From the NCBI RefSeq assembly GCF_009758125.1, contig NZ_WRXO01000001.1, positions 1 to 64,000 of the forward strand: DNA of 64,000 bases, in the 5' to 3' direction. The notes under the pieces were generated by a model. That model was not told the origin of the DNA, did no database searches, and saw only the letters and a list, made by a program, of their open reading frames with translations. Made by a program: the position numbers and the translations under genes. The stretch is from Chitinophaga oryziterrae. GTDB lineage: Bacteria > Bacteroidota > Bacteroidia > Chitinophagales > Chitinophagaceae. Position 1 is the first letter of the stretch. Every line of letters begins with the position of its first letter. Positions 26,513 to 35,622 of the stretch are shown one piece after another.

Positions 26513-26599
26513 AAATTTCCCACAAATTTCTATCCCCATAGGGGAATCCTCCTTCCACCCGCGTCCGATATATATCGTTTAAACCACACTGACTTGACT

Positions 26600-27595
26600 A
26601 TGCTCTATTCTGATGAAGCATTATATACCTTGTTATGCAAATATGTGCTTTCCGAAGCAGATACGGAAGAACGCCTGTGGGTGGAAGAGTGGCTGCAGAC
26701 AGACGCTCGGCATCCGCAGCTCCTGGCGGCCCTGGAAAAGGTTTTGAGGCAGATCCCGTACAGGGAAGATGCAGCGGATACGGAGATCGCCTGGCAACGC
26801 CTGAGTGCTAAAATGGAAGATGACCAGGTGAAAGAGAGCCCGATAAAGGATAACCGGAAGGGAAACAGCCCGGTGGAAGAGAGCCTTCGGACAGAGCCAA
26901 AGCGTAATACCTGGTGGATGGCCGCAGCTATATTTGTGCTGGCTGCAGGAGCGGGATTATGGTGGATAGCTGCAAGGAATAACAGGGCACAGACTTTTAC
27001 CGGGCCGGTGATGGCACAACTGAAGGATGGTTCCACCATACAGCTGGATAGCCTGGCTCAGTTAGAGGTACTGCCTGGTTTTGGCAGCAGGCAGCGCCTG
27101 GTAAAATTGACGGGTAAAGCAGTGTTTGATGTAACGCCGGATGCGGTTCATCCGTTTATAGTGAAACTGGGAGAGCGGGAAGTAAAGGTACTGGGAACAA
27201 AATTTACTATAGATTGTACCGATAAAGGGTTTTTACGTGTGCATGTGAACAGTGGCAGGGTGATGGTGAAGGATAACAGGGACAGCGTGATATTATCCAC
27301 CGGCATGTTGCTGGAACATCAGGCAGGGCAATCTGTGAAAGTAGCAGGGCATGTGATGAATGCAGAAAAGAAGGAGCTGGTATTCACTGATACGCCACTG
27401 AGTGAAGTATTGCAAACGATCGGTGTAGTATATAATAAACAGGTAACTGCGGATAGTATGTTACTGGGTTTACCGGTTACAGCTACTTTTACCGGGGAAC
27501 CGGTAGAAAATGTACTGTCGGCCATAGCCTATATGACCAATACAATAATTATACAGCATGTTTCGGGTATTGAGTTGAAGAAGCATGAAGAATAA
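26600..27595 (+). CDS. FecR-type anti-sigma/signal transducer
   Basis: 331 residues from the ATG at 26600 (a TTG two codons upstream is less likely). A cytoplasmic N-terminal part of about 100 residues should bind the sigma factor. A membrane helix (about 103-124, rich in Trp/Ala) follows. Then the FecR periplasmic domain reads GPVMAQLKDGSTIQLDSLA, GKAVFDVTPDAVHPFIV and VKVLGTKFTI, with the C-terminal STN-like segment near 260-330 (LVFTDTPLSEVLQTIGVVYN). It relays the receptor signal to the sigma factor. Its end overlaps the receptor start by 11 bp. Confidence 0.92.
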   Translation: MLYSDEALYTLLCKYVLSEADTEERLWVEEWLQTDARHPQLLAALEKVLRQIPYREDAADTEIAWQRLSAKMEDDQVKESPIKDNRKGNSPVEESLRTEPKRNTWWMAAAIFVLAAGAGLWWIAARNNRAQTFTGPVMAQLKDGSTIQLDSLAQLEVLPGFGSRQRLVKLTGKAVFDVTPDAVHPFIVKLGEREVKVLGTKFTIDCTDKGFLRVHVNSGRVMVKDNRDSVILSTGMLLEHQAGQSVKVAGHVMNAEKKELVFTDTPLSEVLQTIGVVYNKQVTADSMLLGLPVTATFTGEPVENVLSAIAYMTNTIIIQHVSGIELKKHEE

Positions 27596-30209
27596 AGAGT
27601 CGTCTATGATGGGAAAAGTACTGCTGTGGGTGATGCTGACAGGCATACCGGGGCAGGTGTTTGCATGGGACTGGCACACAAAGGTAACTGTCGCCATACA
27701 TGAACAGCCTTTACAGGCCGTATGTGAACTGCTTGAACAGCAGTATGGAATTCATTTTTCATATAGCAGGGATATTGTGAACCTGTCGCGCAAGGTAACC
27801 GTGAGTGCACAGGAGAAACCTTTAAAGGATTTGCTGGATGAGATATTCACTCCTTTTGATATTTACTTTGCACGCATAGGCGGACAGATCGTACTAACCG
27901 TGAAAAAAGACCCGCAGCGTACTGTCAGCGGATATGTACAGGATGTACGGACCGGCGAGCGGCTGATAGGGGCTACGGTTTATTCGCCTGTACAGCGGTT
28001 AGGAACGACCACTAACCAATATGGATTTTTCAGTCTTACATTGCCGAAGGACACCTGTAGTTTACAGATAACATATATAGGGTATGGTCCTTTCCGCTTG
28101 CCGGTAGCCGGTTTAAATAAGAAGCAGGTCATTGTCTCTTTACAACCATTGAATAGTTTACAGGAGGTAGTTGTTACGGAAGCGCAACTGGAGAGGCAAC
28201 CGGGGCAAATGCAGATGAGCAGGATCAATGTGCCGGTATCTGATGTAAAGTCTATGCCCCGTTTATTAGGAGAGGCAGATGTCATGCGCACGATTGCGGC
28301 GCTGCCGGGAGTATCCGGAGGGCTTGAAGGTGGGGGTGAATTAAATGTAAGAGGGGGTAGCCCTGATCAGAATCTTATCCTGCTGGACGGAACGCCTGTA
28401 TTTAATACCTCTCATCTTCTTGGTATTTTTTCTGTGTTTAATCCTGACATCGTGAAGAGTGCTGATTTTTATAAGGGCGCCTTTCCTGCACGTTATGGCG
28501 GAAGGTTATCATCTGTGGTTGATATCACCATGAAGGACGGGGATATGCAGCATGTACACGGAGAAGCTGCCATAGGGCTGATTGCAGCCAAAGCAATGGT
28601 AGAAGGCCCTATCGTAAAAGATAAAACATCTTTTGTAGCCTCTTTCCGTCGTTCGTATACAGATCTCCTGTTGAATAATTTAATTGTTAAGGGTGATGAT
28701 AATAAACAAAAGGGAAATACTGTCAACATTTATTTTTATGATGCGAATGTGAAGCTCAATCATATTTTCTCGGCCAAAGACAGGATTTATTTTAGCGGAT
28801 ATATGGGGCAGGATAAGTTCTCTTTGAGAAGATATGATAATGCAGATAATACCCGTACCCATTTCGACTGGGGCAATACGACCGGTACATTGCGCTGGAA
28901 CCATATATTTAATCCACGTTTATTTGCCAATGCTACACTGAATTATTCCCAGTATACTTTTTCTACTTCTTATAGTTATGATTATGCTGCTGATAATAGT
29001 AGTGACGCTATTTATCTGTATGGGAAATATTATTCAAGGATAAGGGATGCCGTTGGCAAGCTGGATTTTGAATACAGACCCAATCCTGCTCATACAGTGA
29101 AATTTGGATTTGGAAGGATCTCACATACTTTTAATCCCGGACAATCTATCTTGAAAAATTATTCAGGGACGCAGGCCCCTTTGGATACTTCCTATAATGA
29201 TGAGGTATATAATGGGAAAGAGATGTTGCTGTATGCAGAAGATGAATGGAATATTACTTCTTCGCTGCAGGTAAATGCAGGATTACATATTTCCGGTTTT
29301 GTAGTAGATAAAATCTGGTATAATTCTGTGCAGCCGAGACTGGGTCTCCGTTACCAGTTGCCACATCGCTGGACCGTGAAGATGTCCTATACGCATATGA
29401 ACCAGTACCTGCACCTGTTAACGAACAGTGTTACCAGTTTGCCAACGGACTTATGGGTGCCATCTACCAGCAAGGTAAAGCCCATGTTTTCTAAACAAAC
29501 ATCTGTGGGTATCTGCAAAACAAGCCCGAATAATATGTTTTCATATTCTGTAGAAGCGTATTACAAGACGATGGATAATGTGATAGAATATAAAGATAAT
29601 TATTCCGTGTTTAATACATCAGGCAAGAAATGGGACGAGCAGGTAGCGGTAGGGAAAGGTAGTAGTTATGGAGGAGAAGTATTGCTGGAAAAGAAAAAAG
29701 GGAAACTGAAAGGATGGATAGGATATACACTGGCGTGGTCCAACAGGCAATTTGCAAATGTAAATGATGGACAGGCATTCCCTTATAAATATGATCGCAG
29801 GCATGATGTGGAAGTAGTGGTTACAAGGCAACTGGGTAAGCGCTGGGAAGTATCTGCCAGTTGGGAATATACATCGGGATTGCCATTGACTTTACCTACT
29901 GCCAGTTATGAAGGGATAGATGGTTCGTCTCCCTGGGAGGCTAACCCCAATACACCCATCCTGGACCATATGAGCAGGCGTAATCAGTTTCGCAGCAGGG
30001 ACCTGCACCGGCTGGACCTGAGCGCTACTTATACGAAGAAGAAAAGGTTATGGGTGAAGAGCTGGACATTCAGTTTATTTAATGCCTATAATCAACAGAA
30101 CCCTTTTTATTATACTGTTGTAACGGACAGGGCTAAACAGGAACGTTATATCGCAGAGGTGAGTATTCTTCCTTTTTTGCCAAGTGTTACTTACGCGATA
30201 AAATTTTAA
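27585..30209 (+). CDS. TonB-dependent receptor with STN signalling domain
   Basis: 874 residues. Signal peptide to about residue 27. STN domain (about 33-105, QPLQAVCELLEQQYGIHFSY) contacts FecR. A CarboxypepD-regulatory-like domain (about 112-190, VSGYVQDVRTGERLIGATVY) is typical of Bacteroidota receptors. The plug follows with VRGGSPDQNLILLDGTPVFN and YKGAFPARYGGRLSSVVDI, then a 22-strand barrel ending in an aromatic (Phe874). It imports a ligand across the outer membrane; the ligand is unknown. It is not SusC, as no SusD follows. Its partner is the DUF4249 lipoprotein just downstream. Confidence 0.92.
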   Translation: MKNKESSMMGKVLLWVMLTGIPGQVFAWDWHTKVTVAIHEQPLQAVCELLEQQYGIHFSYSRDIVNLSRKVTVSAQEKPLKDLLDEIFTPFDIYFARIGGQIVLTVKKDPQRTVSGYVQDVRTGERLIGATVYSPVQRLGTTTNQYGFFSLTLPKDTCSLQITYIGYGPFRLPVAGLNKKQVIVSLQPLNSLQEVVVTEAQLERQPGQMQMSRINVPVSDVKSMPRLLGEADVMRTIAALPGVSGGLEGGGELNVRGGSPDQNLILLDGTPVFNTSHLLGIFSVFNPDIVKSADFYKGAFPARYGGRLSSVVDITMKDGDMQHVHGEAAIGLIAAKAMVEGPIVKDKTSFVASFRRSYTDLLLNNLIVKGDDNKQKGNTVNIYFYDANVKLNHIFSAKDRIYFSGYMGQDKFSLRRYDNADNTRTHFDWGNTTGTLRWNHIFNPRLFANATLNYSQYTFSTSYSYDYAADNSSDAIYLYGKYYSRIRDAVGKLDFEYRPNPAHTVKFGFGRISHTFNPGQSILKNYSGTQAPLDTSYNDEVYNGKEMLLYAEDEWNITSSLQVNAGLHISGFVVDKIWYNSVQPRLGLRYQLPHRWTVKMSYTHMNQYLHLLTNSVTSLPTDLWVPSTSKVKPMFSKQTSVGICKTSPNNMFSYSVEAYYKTMDNVIEYKDNYSVFNTSGKKWDEQVAVGKGSSYGGEVLLEKKKGKLKGWIGYTLAWSNRQFANVNDGQAFPYKYDRRHDVEVVVTRQLGKRWEVSASWEYTSGLPLTLPTASYEGIDGSSPWEANPNTPILDHMSRRNQFRSRDLHRLDLSATYTKKKRLWVKSWTFSLFNAYNQQNPFYYTVVTDRAKQERYIAEVSILPFLPSVTYAIKF

Positions 30210-30213
30210 AGTT

Positions 30214-31077
30214 ATGCGTTTCGTGTATTCCATATTGTTAGTAATAATTTTCGGTGCCTGTGAAAAGGAATCTAAAATGTATATTCCTTATGATGGAGAT
30301 AAGATTGTGTTGAACAGTTTAATTCAACCGGATAGCCTTATTTATATCCGTGTAACACAGAGCAAGGAAGTGCGGGTGTACGGGAACCTGCAATTTCCTG
30401 AATTGAGCAATGCTATGGTAACGCTGTACGAAAATGGAATTGAGTTACCTACACCTCAGTGGCAGGTAATTAATGGCTTTGGTTATTATGTGTCGGCTGG
30501 TGTGGCGCAGGAAGGAAAACAGTATAGCATTGGTGTGGAATACAAGGGGCTTACTTCTGTAAGTGGAGCAGACAGTACGCCGGCGCGTCCGGTAATCAAA
30601 GATGCACATGCACAGCGGAGCAACAGCCGTCTGCGTTTTACATTGAGTGACAATGCTGCTGAGACAAATTATTACAGCATCCGCTTCTTTAATGCAGACA
30701 GTGTGAACGGAACGCTGGTCGTTAACAGGACTGATACCTTGAGATGTCGGCTGGACCCCAGTTTCGAAAATAACTTTGTCGATATTATAGGCAATAATTA
30801 TTATGGTGAGATTGACATTGCCGATGATCGGATTAATGGAAAGGAGACAGTATTTGTATTACAGACAGAAAAGCAAATGACATCCTCACATATTATTGTA
30901 GAGGTGAGAGGCCTTACTGAAGGGGCATATAAATATCTCCAGGCCACATATTCCCAGCGGCAAAATGATAAGCCCGATGTTTCTCTTGATCCTGTTAATG
31001 TCTACTCTAATGTGCAGAATGGCTATGGCATTGTAGCTGGTGTAAATGCAAGAGCGCTGTCGTTTAAGGTGGAATGA
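30214..31077 (+). CDS. DUF4249 lipoprotein, receptor partner
   Basis: 287 residues. Lipobox VIIFGAC places the lipidated Cys at residue 16, followed by EKE. After it comes a beta-rich DUF4249 domain with IVLNSLIQPDSLIYIRVTQS and LSNAMVTLYENG, the standard start of the family. DUF4249 proteins stand next to STN-type TonB receptors, mostly as surface lipoproteins. Role is inferred as substrate capture or gating. It lies 4 bp after the receptor and ends the sigma-FecR-receptor operon. Confidence 0.88.
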   Translation: MRFVYSILLVIIFGACEKESKMYIPYDGDKIVLNSLIQPDSLIYIRVTQSKEVRVYGNLQFPELSNAMVTLYENGIELPTPQWQVINGFGYYVSAGVAQEGKQYSIGVEYKGLTSVSGADSTPARPVIKDAHAQRSNSRLRFTLSDNAAETNYYSIRFFNADSVNGTLVVNRTDTLRCRLDPSFENNFVDIIGNNYYGEIDIADDRINGKETVFVLQTEKQMTSSHIIVEVRGLTEGAYKYLQATYSQRQNDKPDVSLDPVNVYSNVQNGYGIVAGVNARALSFKVE

Positions 31078-31082
31078 CAAGC

Positions 31083-31334
31083 CTACTCTTCTACATAATA
31101 TTTCGCTATGATCTCATTCAGTTTACATGACAACTTCACGCACTCCGCAATAATAGTTGTGTCCAGTTCTGTATACCCCGCCGACTCCAGATGATAGATC
31201 TGGGGATAGATAGAAGATATCAGTCTTTTTGTAGCAGTGATCAACCCATCCTGCAGGTTGACCAGTCTTTGTTGTTCGCACATCGCATCCTGATAGTAGG
31301 GCGATAGTGGATTCAGTAATTCATCCCAGTCCAT
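31083..31334 (-). CDS. Small hypothetical protein
   Basis: 83 residues, mostly helical and acidic, no signal or membrane segment. The N-terminal MDWDELLNPLSPYYQDAM and the central helix around YPQIYHLES look like a folded protein, and codon use matches neighbours, so it is probably real. Family not recognised. It is convergent with the DUF4249 gene with 5 bp between stops. Confidence 0.5.
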   Translation of the reverse strand: MDWDELLNPLSPYYQDAMCEQQRLVNLQDGLITATKRLISSIYPQIYHLESAGYTELDTTIIAECVKLSCKLNEIIAKYYVEE

Positions 31335-31425
31335 GGGTATTATTTTTTCAGATGATCAGGTAAAGCATTTATGAATTAACAACTATTGAAAGGGTTTGGT
31401 TTAACTGCTGCCTATTTATATTTCC

Positions 31426-31495
31426 TTTTGCGTAAAGATTGTCATGAAATTTTCCCGATTTGATAAATACATTACATTTCTATGACGTAGCTTTA
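31426..31495 (+). promoter_or_regulatory. Heme-island promoter A (upstream of hmuT)
   Basis: TTTTGCGTAAA at 31426-31436, TTTTCCCGAT at 31450-31459 and a -7 box TAGCTTTA at 31488-31495. The TTTTCC box starts exactly 38 bp before the -7 box, as in the other three heme promoters. The TTGCG box is 22 bp before TTTTCC, 10 bp more than in the others. No -33 TTTG is visible. Confidence 0.7.
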
Positions 31496-31502
31496 CACTA
31501 CT

Positions 31503-31765
31503 CAACTACTCCGCCACACCCGTCAGTCCTTTGTAAGGTATGATCCGCATGCCTTTACGAGATTGCTGATCCATTTATTTACGACAAGTAACAGCACCGG
31601 AATGTCATAAAGTTCCGTAAGGGAACGCTATTGTGCCAATGCAGCACTTTATGACCTTTTAGTGTCTGGACTACATTTATCAAGATACTTGCCGGAGCAT
31701 GGCGGAGTAAAAATGCTTCCGGTGAGCGATGGCTGGCCCTAACCCCGGGTAAGGTCAGCCATTAA
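31503..31765 (+). ncRNA. Structured leader RNA upstream of hmuT (candidate riboswitch or sRNA)
   Basis: The 461-bp gap 31335-31795 holds no gene. Just after the expected start of transcript A, TACTCCGCCA (31507-31516) pairs perfectly with TGGCGGAGTA (31700-31709), closing a domain of 203 nt. Inside are: a hairpin 31533-31558 (GTAA-GGTATG/CATGCC-TTAC with one bulge); GTCATAAAGT (31604-31613) with ACTTTATGAC (31646-31655), enclosing two small hairpins; and GCaCCGG (31594-31600) with CCGGaGC (31692-31698). An alternative hairpin, 31692-31700 with 31713-31722, excludes the closing stem. An intrinsic terminator follows. This is sequence inspection, not folding energy. Confidence 0.55.
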
Positions 31766-31772
31766 TTTTTCT
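31729..31772 (+). terminator. Terminator in the hmuT leader
   Basis: ATGGCTGGCC (31729-31738) pairs with GGTCAGCCAT (31753-31762), one G-U pair, then TAATTTTTCTC. It lies 23 bp before the hmuT start, so it either ends a small RNA or attenuates the operon. Confidence 0.65.
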
Positions 31773-31795
31773 CATCTGTCAATACTATATTAATA

Positions 31796-32614
31796 ATGAA
31801 CCGTTACCTGATCATATTATTTTCTTTGTTGTCTTTGAATGCAGATGCACAGAAACGCATCGTATCCCTTAATGGGGCTGTAACAGAAATTGTTTGTGCT
31901 CTTGGATTTGAAAAAACACTGGTGGGTGTGGATGTTACCAGCACTTATCCCGCTTCCATGCAGCAGGTGCCTAAAGTAGGGCATAACCGTAATATCTCTG
32001 CAGAACCGGTGCTGGCTCTGCATCCGGACCTTATTCTGGCAACAGATAACTTCATACAGCCAACTGTCATTGACCAGTTTAAAAATGTAGGCGTGAAGAC
32101 AGTCCTGTTAAAACAGGAGTTTTCCATAGAAGGCACAAAAAAACTAATTACTGAGATCGCTGCTGCTTTGCAGGTCCCTGCCAAAGGTCTTGCCTTGTGT
32201 AAACAGTTGGATAAAGAACAGAAGGAGCTGCATATTGCTACTTTGGACAAGAAAGTATTATTTATATATGCCCGCGGAGCCGGGACGATGATGGTAGCCG
32301 GTAAAGAAACACCACTGGATAAGATCATAGGGCTGGCAGGTGCAAAGAATGCTGCTGCCGGCTTTAATGATTTCAAGCCGTTGACCCCCGAGGCGCTGGT
32401 AACAGCTAATCCTGATGTGATCCTGATGTTTGACGATGGTCTGAAAAGTATGGGTGGAGTAGATGGCCTGCTGAAAGTTCAGGGTATCCCACAAACGAAT
32501 GCGGGTAAGCAGAAAAAAGTAATCGTGATGGATGGACAATTCCTGACGGGCTTTGGGCCGAGAGTAATACAGGCCGTAAAGGAATTATCTGAAAAACTGA
32601 AGGCTGCCGCGTGA
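31796..32614 (+). CDS. hmuT: Heme ABC transporter substrate-binding protein
   Basis: 272 residues with a signal peptide (1-18, ending ADA). It is a class III binding protein: RIVSLNGAVTEIVCALGFE, VGVDVTSTYPASMQQVPKVGH and LALHPDLILATDNF form the first lobe; GAGTMMVAGKETPLDKII and NPDVILMFDDGL the second. This pattern is that of the HmuT/PhuT heme group. Ligand-binding Tyr is probably among the conserved residues of the second lobe. It delivers heme to HmuUV in the inner membrane. First gene of an operon that continues with a GTGA overlap. Controlled by promoter A and the leader RNA. Confidence 0.88.
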   Translation: MNRYLIILFSLLSLNADAQKRIVSLNGAVTEIVCALGFEKTLVGVDVTSTYPASMQQVPKVGHNRNISAEPVLALHPDLILATDNFIQPTVIDQFKNVGVKTVLLKQEFSIEGTKKLITEIAAALQVPAKGLALCKQLDKEQKELHIATLDKKVLFIYARGAGTMMVAGKETPLDKIIGLAGAKNAAAGFNDFKPLTPEALVTANPDVILMFDDGLKSMGGVDGLLKVQGIPQTNAGKQKKVIVMDGQFLTGFGPRVIQAVKELSEKLKAAA

Positions 32615-33654
32615 TTAAAAGTCTGAGTATTTCCTTTTTAACGATACTACTTGTATTAGTAATACTGATCGCTACGGGTACCGGTGCTATGCATATGTCC
32701 CCCCTTCAGGTACTGGCCATATTGCTGGAACGTACGGGGATTCATCTGCCGGTGGTATATGAAGAGAATATGTCCGGCGTATTATGGATGATACGTTTGC
32801 CGAGGGTAATACTGGGAGTACTGATAGGAGCAGGACTGGGAGTAGCGGGAGCTGCTTTGCAGGGACTTTTCCGTAATCCCCTGGCAGATCCGGGGCTCAT
32901 AGGTATTAGCTCCGGCGCATCTATGGCTGCCGTGGTCATGATCATTATACAAAATGCATTGCCCGTCTTTCATAGTGTACCTGCTTTGAATTTCTATGCC
33001 TTAAATCTGGCTGCATTCGGAGGCGCTGTTATTACTACCCTGTTTATTTTCCGTGTGGCACGTACCGGCGGCCAGGCCGCTGTATCTACTATGCTGCTGG
33101 CGGGTATTGCGGTAAGAGCATTGTGTGAGTCCGTAACAGGACTGATGACCTATATGGCAAACAATGAACAGTTGCGTAGTATTACTTTCTGGTCGCTTGG
33201 CAGTCTTGGTGGCGCCAGTTGGCAAACTGTGCTGGGCGTATTGCCTTTCATCGTTATACCATTGATATTATTACCACGACTGGCATCTGCATTAAACTTA
33301 TTATCGCTGGGGGAAAGGGAAGCAATGCATAGCGGAGTAAAGGTACAGCGTCTTAAAACGCAGCTGATCGTACTGGCAACGATGGCCGTAGCAGCAGGAG
33401 TGGCAGTCGCCGGGATCATCGGGTTTATCGGGTTGATAGTGCCGCATATTGTGCGGCAGTTCACCGGGCCCGATTACAGGGTACTGGTACCAGGCGCTGC
33501 ATTAGCAGGGGCGGTATTATTGAGTGTAGCAGATTTGTTGTGCCGTACTATTGTAGCGCCGGCAGAATTACCGGTAGGTATTATTACGGCTATTATCGGC
33601 GCGCCCTTTTTTATATGGCTTATTATTAAAGAGAAAAGAACAATCATTGCATAA
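32611..33654 (+). CDS. hmuU: Heme ABC transporter permease (FecCD family)
   Basis: 347 residues from a GTG that overlaps the hmuT stop (GTGA). About nine to ten membrane helices. RLPRVILGVLIGAGLGVAGA and LFRNPLADPGLIGISSGA are the FecCD signatures that form the coupling region, and GFIGLIVPHIVRQFTGPDYR is the C-terminal signature. It forms a dimer with HmuV on the cytosolic side. Substrate specificity, heme rather than siderophore, rests on the company it keeps. Confidence 0.9.
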   Translation: MIKSLSISFLTILLVLVILIATGTGAMHMSPLQVLAILLERTGIHLPVVYEENMSGVLWMIRLPRVILGVLIGAGLGVAGAALQGLFRNPLADPGLIGISSGASMAAVVMIIIQNALPVFHSVPALNFYALNLAAFGGAVITTLFIFRVARTGGQAAVSTMLLAGIAVRALCESVTGLMTYMANNEQLRSITFWSLGSLGGASWQTVLGVLPFIVIPLILLPRLASALNLLSLGEREAMHSGVKVQRLKTQLIVLATMAVAAGVAVAGIIGFIGLIVPHIVRQFTGPDYRVLVPGAALAGAVLLSVADLLCRTIVAPAELPVGIITAIIGAPFFIWLIIKEKRTIIA

Positions 33655-34499
33655 TGCTTCGTGTAAAGGATATATCACTCACATTGGGTAAAACCGGTAT
33701 CCTGAACAAGGTTTCCCTGGAAGCCGGGGCAGGAGAGCTTTGTGTGATCATGGGAGCCAACGGAGCTGGTAAGTCCTCTCTGTTAAAAGTAATAGCGGGA
33801 GAGTATGCGCATTATCGCGGCAGCGTGAACATAGCCGGCAATGAATTACGGAATATGCCGGTCGCTGAACAGGCACGTACGCGTGCAGTACTATCCCAGC
33901 AGCTCAGTTTAAATCAGCCTTTTCCGGTGATAGATGTAGTGAGCATGGGACGTTTTGTTTACGGTTCATACTTATCTGTACCGGATAAAGAAATTATCAC
34001 CTGCGCATTAAAGACGATGCAGGTATACAACTTAAAAGACCGCGCTTATCCTACTTTATCAGGCGGGCAGAAGCAACGGGTACAAATGGCACGTGTACTG
34101 GCGCAACTGCTGGAAGAGCCGGATTTGTATGCTGCAAACTATGCAGGAAAAAAGATGTTATTACTGGATGAACCGGTGACCGGAATGGACATCCTTCATC
34201 AGCAGTTAGCCCTGCAACTGGCCACTACATTGGCTGCACAGGGAGTACTGGTAATAGCTGTCTTACATGATTTTCAACTGGCAGCTGCATATGCCCGGCG
34301 TCTTTTTTTACTGAAAGACGGGAGTTTGTATGCGACTGGTAGTGTAGAAGAAGTATTTACACCACAACACATAAAACATTGTTTCGGTGTGGATGTTGCG
34401 GTACTGCAACACCCGCACTGTAACTATCCGCTGGTAGTTTCCGCCGCTGCCGCCGGGTTATTTCAATCACCAGCCGTTATGGCAATAAACGAATTGTAA
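33654..34499 (+). CDS. hmuV: Heme ABC transporter ATP-binding protein
   Basis: 281 residues. Walker A GANGAGKSS (about 34-42), Q-loop near SQQLSLNQPF, signature LSGGQKQRVQMAR, Walker B KMLLLDEPVTGMD and switch His in VLHDFQLAAAY. Between signature and Walker B there is an insertion (EEPDLYAANYAGKK) that is seen in HmuV/HemV-type proteins. ATP hydrolysis drives heme import. Its ATG overlaps the hmuU stop by one base (TAATG), tight coupling. Confidence 0.92.
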   Translation: MLRVKDISLTLGKTGILNKVSLEAGAGELCVIMGANGAGKSSLLKVIAGEYAHYRGSVNIAGNELRNMPVAEQARTRAVLSQQLSLNQPFPVIDVVSMGRFVYGSYLSVPDKEIITCALKTMQVYNLKDRAYPTLSGGQKQRVQMARVLAQLLEEPDLYAANYAGKKMLLLDEPVTGMDILHQQLALQLATTLAAQGVLVIAVLHDFQLAAAYARRLFLLKDGSLYATGSVEEVFTPQHIKHCFGVDVAVLQHPHCNYPLVVSAAAAGLFQSPAVMAINEL

Positions 34500-34501
34500 A
34501 C

Positions 34502-35536
34502 ATGAACGTAACTGCAACGCCAACATTAAAAGAACAATGGATCGCTTTCCGGGAACAAAACCCTAAAACAAGGATACGTGATGCGGCGACTCAGCTAAAG
34601 GTGAGTGAAGGCGAACTGGTGGCTGCCTGCACAGGATCAGCCGTACAGCATCTGAGAAACGAATTTCCTGCCTTTATTCAGCGTATGAAGGAGCCGGGAA
34701 AAGTGATGGTGCTTACACGCAATGAAAATTGTGTGATAGAACGCAAAGGGATCTTTGAAATGATCAATACAGAAAATAAACATGTAGGTACTGTACTGGG
34801 TAAAGATATTGACCTGCGTATGTTTTTCTCCCGCTGGAAGTTTGGCTTTGCGGTGAACGATGATGAAGCAACAGGGTTTAAAAGATCATGGCAGATATTT
34901 GATGCACAGGGAAATGCGGTGATCAAAATATATCCTACAGATCTTACTGATACTGCTGCATGGGATTCATTAGTGAAGGATTTTGCTGCTGCGGAACAAC
35001 CGGGTAGTATCACTGTTAGTCCTGCTGCTGCACCATCTGTATATGCACAGGATGTTGATGCAACTGCTTTCCTGCAGGATTGGTCATCATTACAGGATAC
35101 ACACGATTTCTTTCCATTACTGATGAAGTATAAAGTATCCCGTGTACATGCGCTGGAACTGGCTGTAGGTAAGTTTACCCGTCGTGTAGCGAATGATTGT
35201 GTGAAAACGATTCTGGAGGATGCTGCAGTAAGCGGATTAGAGATTATGGTGTTTGTAGGTAATCCCGGTAATATTGAAATTCATACTGGGCCGGTGAATA
35301 AGATACTGGAAATTCCTTCCTGGATTAATGTGATGGACCCTGATTTCAATCTGCATTTAAAAACAGATGGTATCGCACAATGCTGGGTAGTAGAAAAACC
35401 TTCTGTAGATGGAGTCGTTACTTCAGTAGAAGTGTTTGATGCCGCAGGAGAAATGATCGTACAGTTTTTTGGAAAGCGTAAACCGGGATCTCCTGAACTG
35501 GAAGACTGGCGCACGTTGACAAAGAAATTATCATAA
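34502..35536 (+). CDS. hmuS: HemS/HmuS-like hemin-degrading or heme-handling factor
   Basis: 344 residues in two related halves, the normal HemS/ChuS length. First half: WIAFREQNPKTRIRDAATQL and a typical RKGIFEMINTENKHVGTVLG segment. Second half: DTHDFFPLLMKYKVSRVHAL, GKFTRRVANDCVKTILEDAA, and IMVFVGNPGNIEIHTGPV. HemS proteins take up cytosolic heme, and some open the ring to release iron. The proximal His was not assigned with certainty. It is 2 bp after hmuV and ends the operon at the terminator at 35555. A separate heme oxygenase lies at 50733. Confidence 0.9.
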   Translation: MNVTATPTLKEQWIAFREQNPKTRIRDAATQLKVSEGELVAACTGSAVQHLRNEFPAFIQRMKEPGKVMVLTRNENCVIERKGIFEMINTENKHVGTVLGKDIDLRMFFSRWKFGFAVNDDEATGFKRSWQIFDAQGNAVIKIYPTDLTDTAAWDSLVKDFAAAEQPGSITVSPAAAPSVYAQDVDATAFLQDWSSLQDTHDFFPLLMKYKVSRVHALELAVGKFTRRVANDCVKTILEDAAVSGLEIMVFVGNPGNIEIHTGPVNKILEIPSWINVMDPDFNLHLKTDGIAQCWVVEKPSVDGVVTSVEVFDAAGEMIVQFFGKRKPGSPELEDWRTLTKKLS

Positions 35537-35554
35537 GTGAGGGTTAGAAAATTA

Positions 35555-35580
35555 AAGGCCCGCTTCCTCAAGCGGGCCTT
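35555..35580 (+). terminator. Bidirectional hairpin between hmuS and the GH16 gene
   Basis: A perfect 11-bp stem, AAGGCCCGCTT (35555-35565) with 35570-35580, around a CCTC loop. No clear T-run follows, so strength is uncertain. Confidence 0.6.
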
Positions 35581-35622
35581 CGTCTACCTTAACCTTAACA
35601 TGAACTATTAAAGCGACTTTAA

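Noticed and set aside
27585..30209. SusC-type glycan receptor
   Set aside because: No SusD gene follows. The STN domain, FecI/FecR genes and DUF4249 lipoprotein indicate a FecA-like signalling receptor.
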